DNA from: Candidatus Phascolarctobacterium caballi
GTDB lineage: Bacteria > Bacillota > Negativicutes > Acidaminococcales > Acidaminococcaceae
Direction of reading: 5' to 3'
Assembly (NCBI GenBank): GCA_018065225.1
Contig: JAGHTS010000114.1
Coordinates: 1 to 12,082 of the forward strand
Length of the DNA stretch: 12,082 bases
Made by a program: the position numbers and the translations under genes. Positions within the stretch are counted from its first letter, which is position 1. Each line of letters begins with the position of its first letter. Shown here one piece after another: positions 12,018 to 12,082 of the stretch. The notes beneath the pieces were generated by a model. That model searched no databases, was not told where the DNA came from, and worked only from the letters and a program-made list of their open reading frames with translations.

Positions 12018-12082
12018 CACTTTTCTTTTGTACTCCCGCCTTTCAAAATTCAAAATCAAATAGCTTTTCAAAGTGAAAAGTG
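12018..12082. repeat. Inverted repeats at the right window edge
   Basis: CACTTTTC at 12018-12025 pairs with GAAAAGTG at 12075-12082. A nested small hairpin, CTTTTCA/TGAAAAG, occupies 12064-12070 and 12074-12080. The window ends inside this structure, so its full extent and role cannot be judged. No coding signal is seen from 11877 to 12082. Confidence 0.35.

Noticed and set aside
12027..12043. TTTTGTACTCCCG resembling the start of some type II CRISPR repeats
   Set aside because: The similarity covers about ten bases, there is no second copy and no regular spacing, and the window ends nearby. It is not enough for a CRISPR or tracrRNA call.

Overview
The window is a compact, AT-rich chromosomal segment. 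Every supportable gene lies on the minus strand, so transcription runs from high to low coordinates. The order dnaX - ybaB/ebfC - recR - bofA-like is a Bacillota (Firmicutes) arrangement. Both solute-binding proteins carry ordinary Sec signal peptides with no lipobox, which suits a periplasm behind an outer membrane. Together these point to a diderm Firmicute, most likely Negativicutes. That placement is inference, because no 16S rRNA or species marker is present.

In transcription order, a promoter at about 11904-11932 precedes ten tightly packed genes. They are an IspD-family cytidylyltransferase, an unrecognised polytopic membrane protein, a cyclophilin, znuA, znuC, znuB, a PHP-domain phosphoesterase, dnaX, ybaB and recR. 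The gaps are 2-19 nt or the genes overlap (znuA/znuC share ATGA; PHP/dnaX share TAATG). This looks like one long operon joining isoprenoid or nucleotide-sugar chemistry, protein folding, zinc uptake and DNA replication/repair. After recR a separate extended -10 promoter drives a BofA-like membrane protein. A strong promoter then drives a tRNA-Ser(UGA).

The most unusual locus follows. Seven nucleotides after the tRNA CCA end, with no Shine-Dalgarno sequence, begins a 421-aa protein. It joins a formiminotetrahydrofolate cyclodeaminase (FTCD_C/FchA) domain to a YrbL-like (PhoP regulatory network, kinase-like) domain whose key kinase residues look degenerate. Next come a hairpin with a U8 tract placed directly in front of the ribosome-binding site of a polar amino-acid-binding protein, that gene, its terminator, and nth (endonuclease III).

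The left edge (1-174) is non-coding. It holds two separate inverted repeats whose arms are themselves palindromes, with centres 20-21 bp apart. The right edge (11877-12082) is non-coding and holds the operon promoter plus further palindromes. No gap without a gene exceeds 300 bases. No CRISPR array, insertion sequence, prophage or resistance gene was seen.

Main points for a second look: the cyclodeaminase-YrbL fusion, the tRNA-abutting start, C33 in the tRNA-Ser anticodon loop, an E. coli-type -1 slippery heptamer in dnaX predicting a short gamma-like product, the terminator-like hairpin before the binding-protein gene, and the nested palindromes at the left edge.
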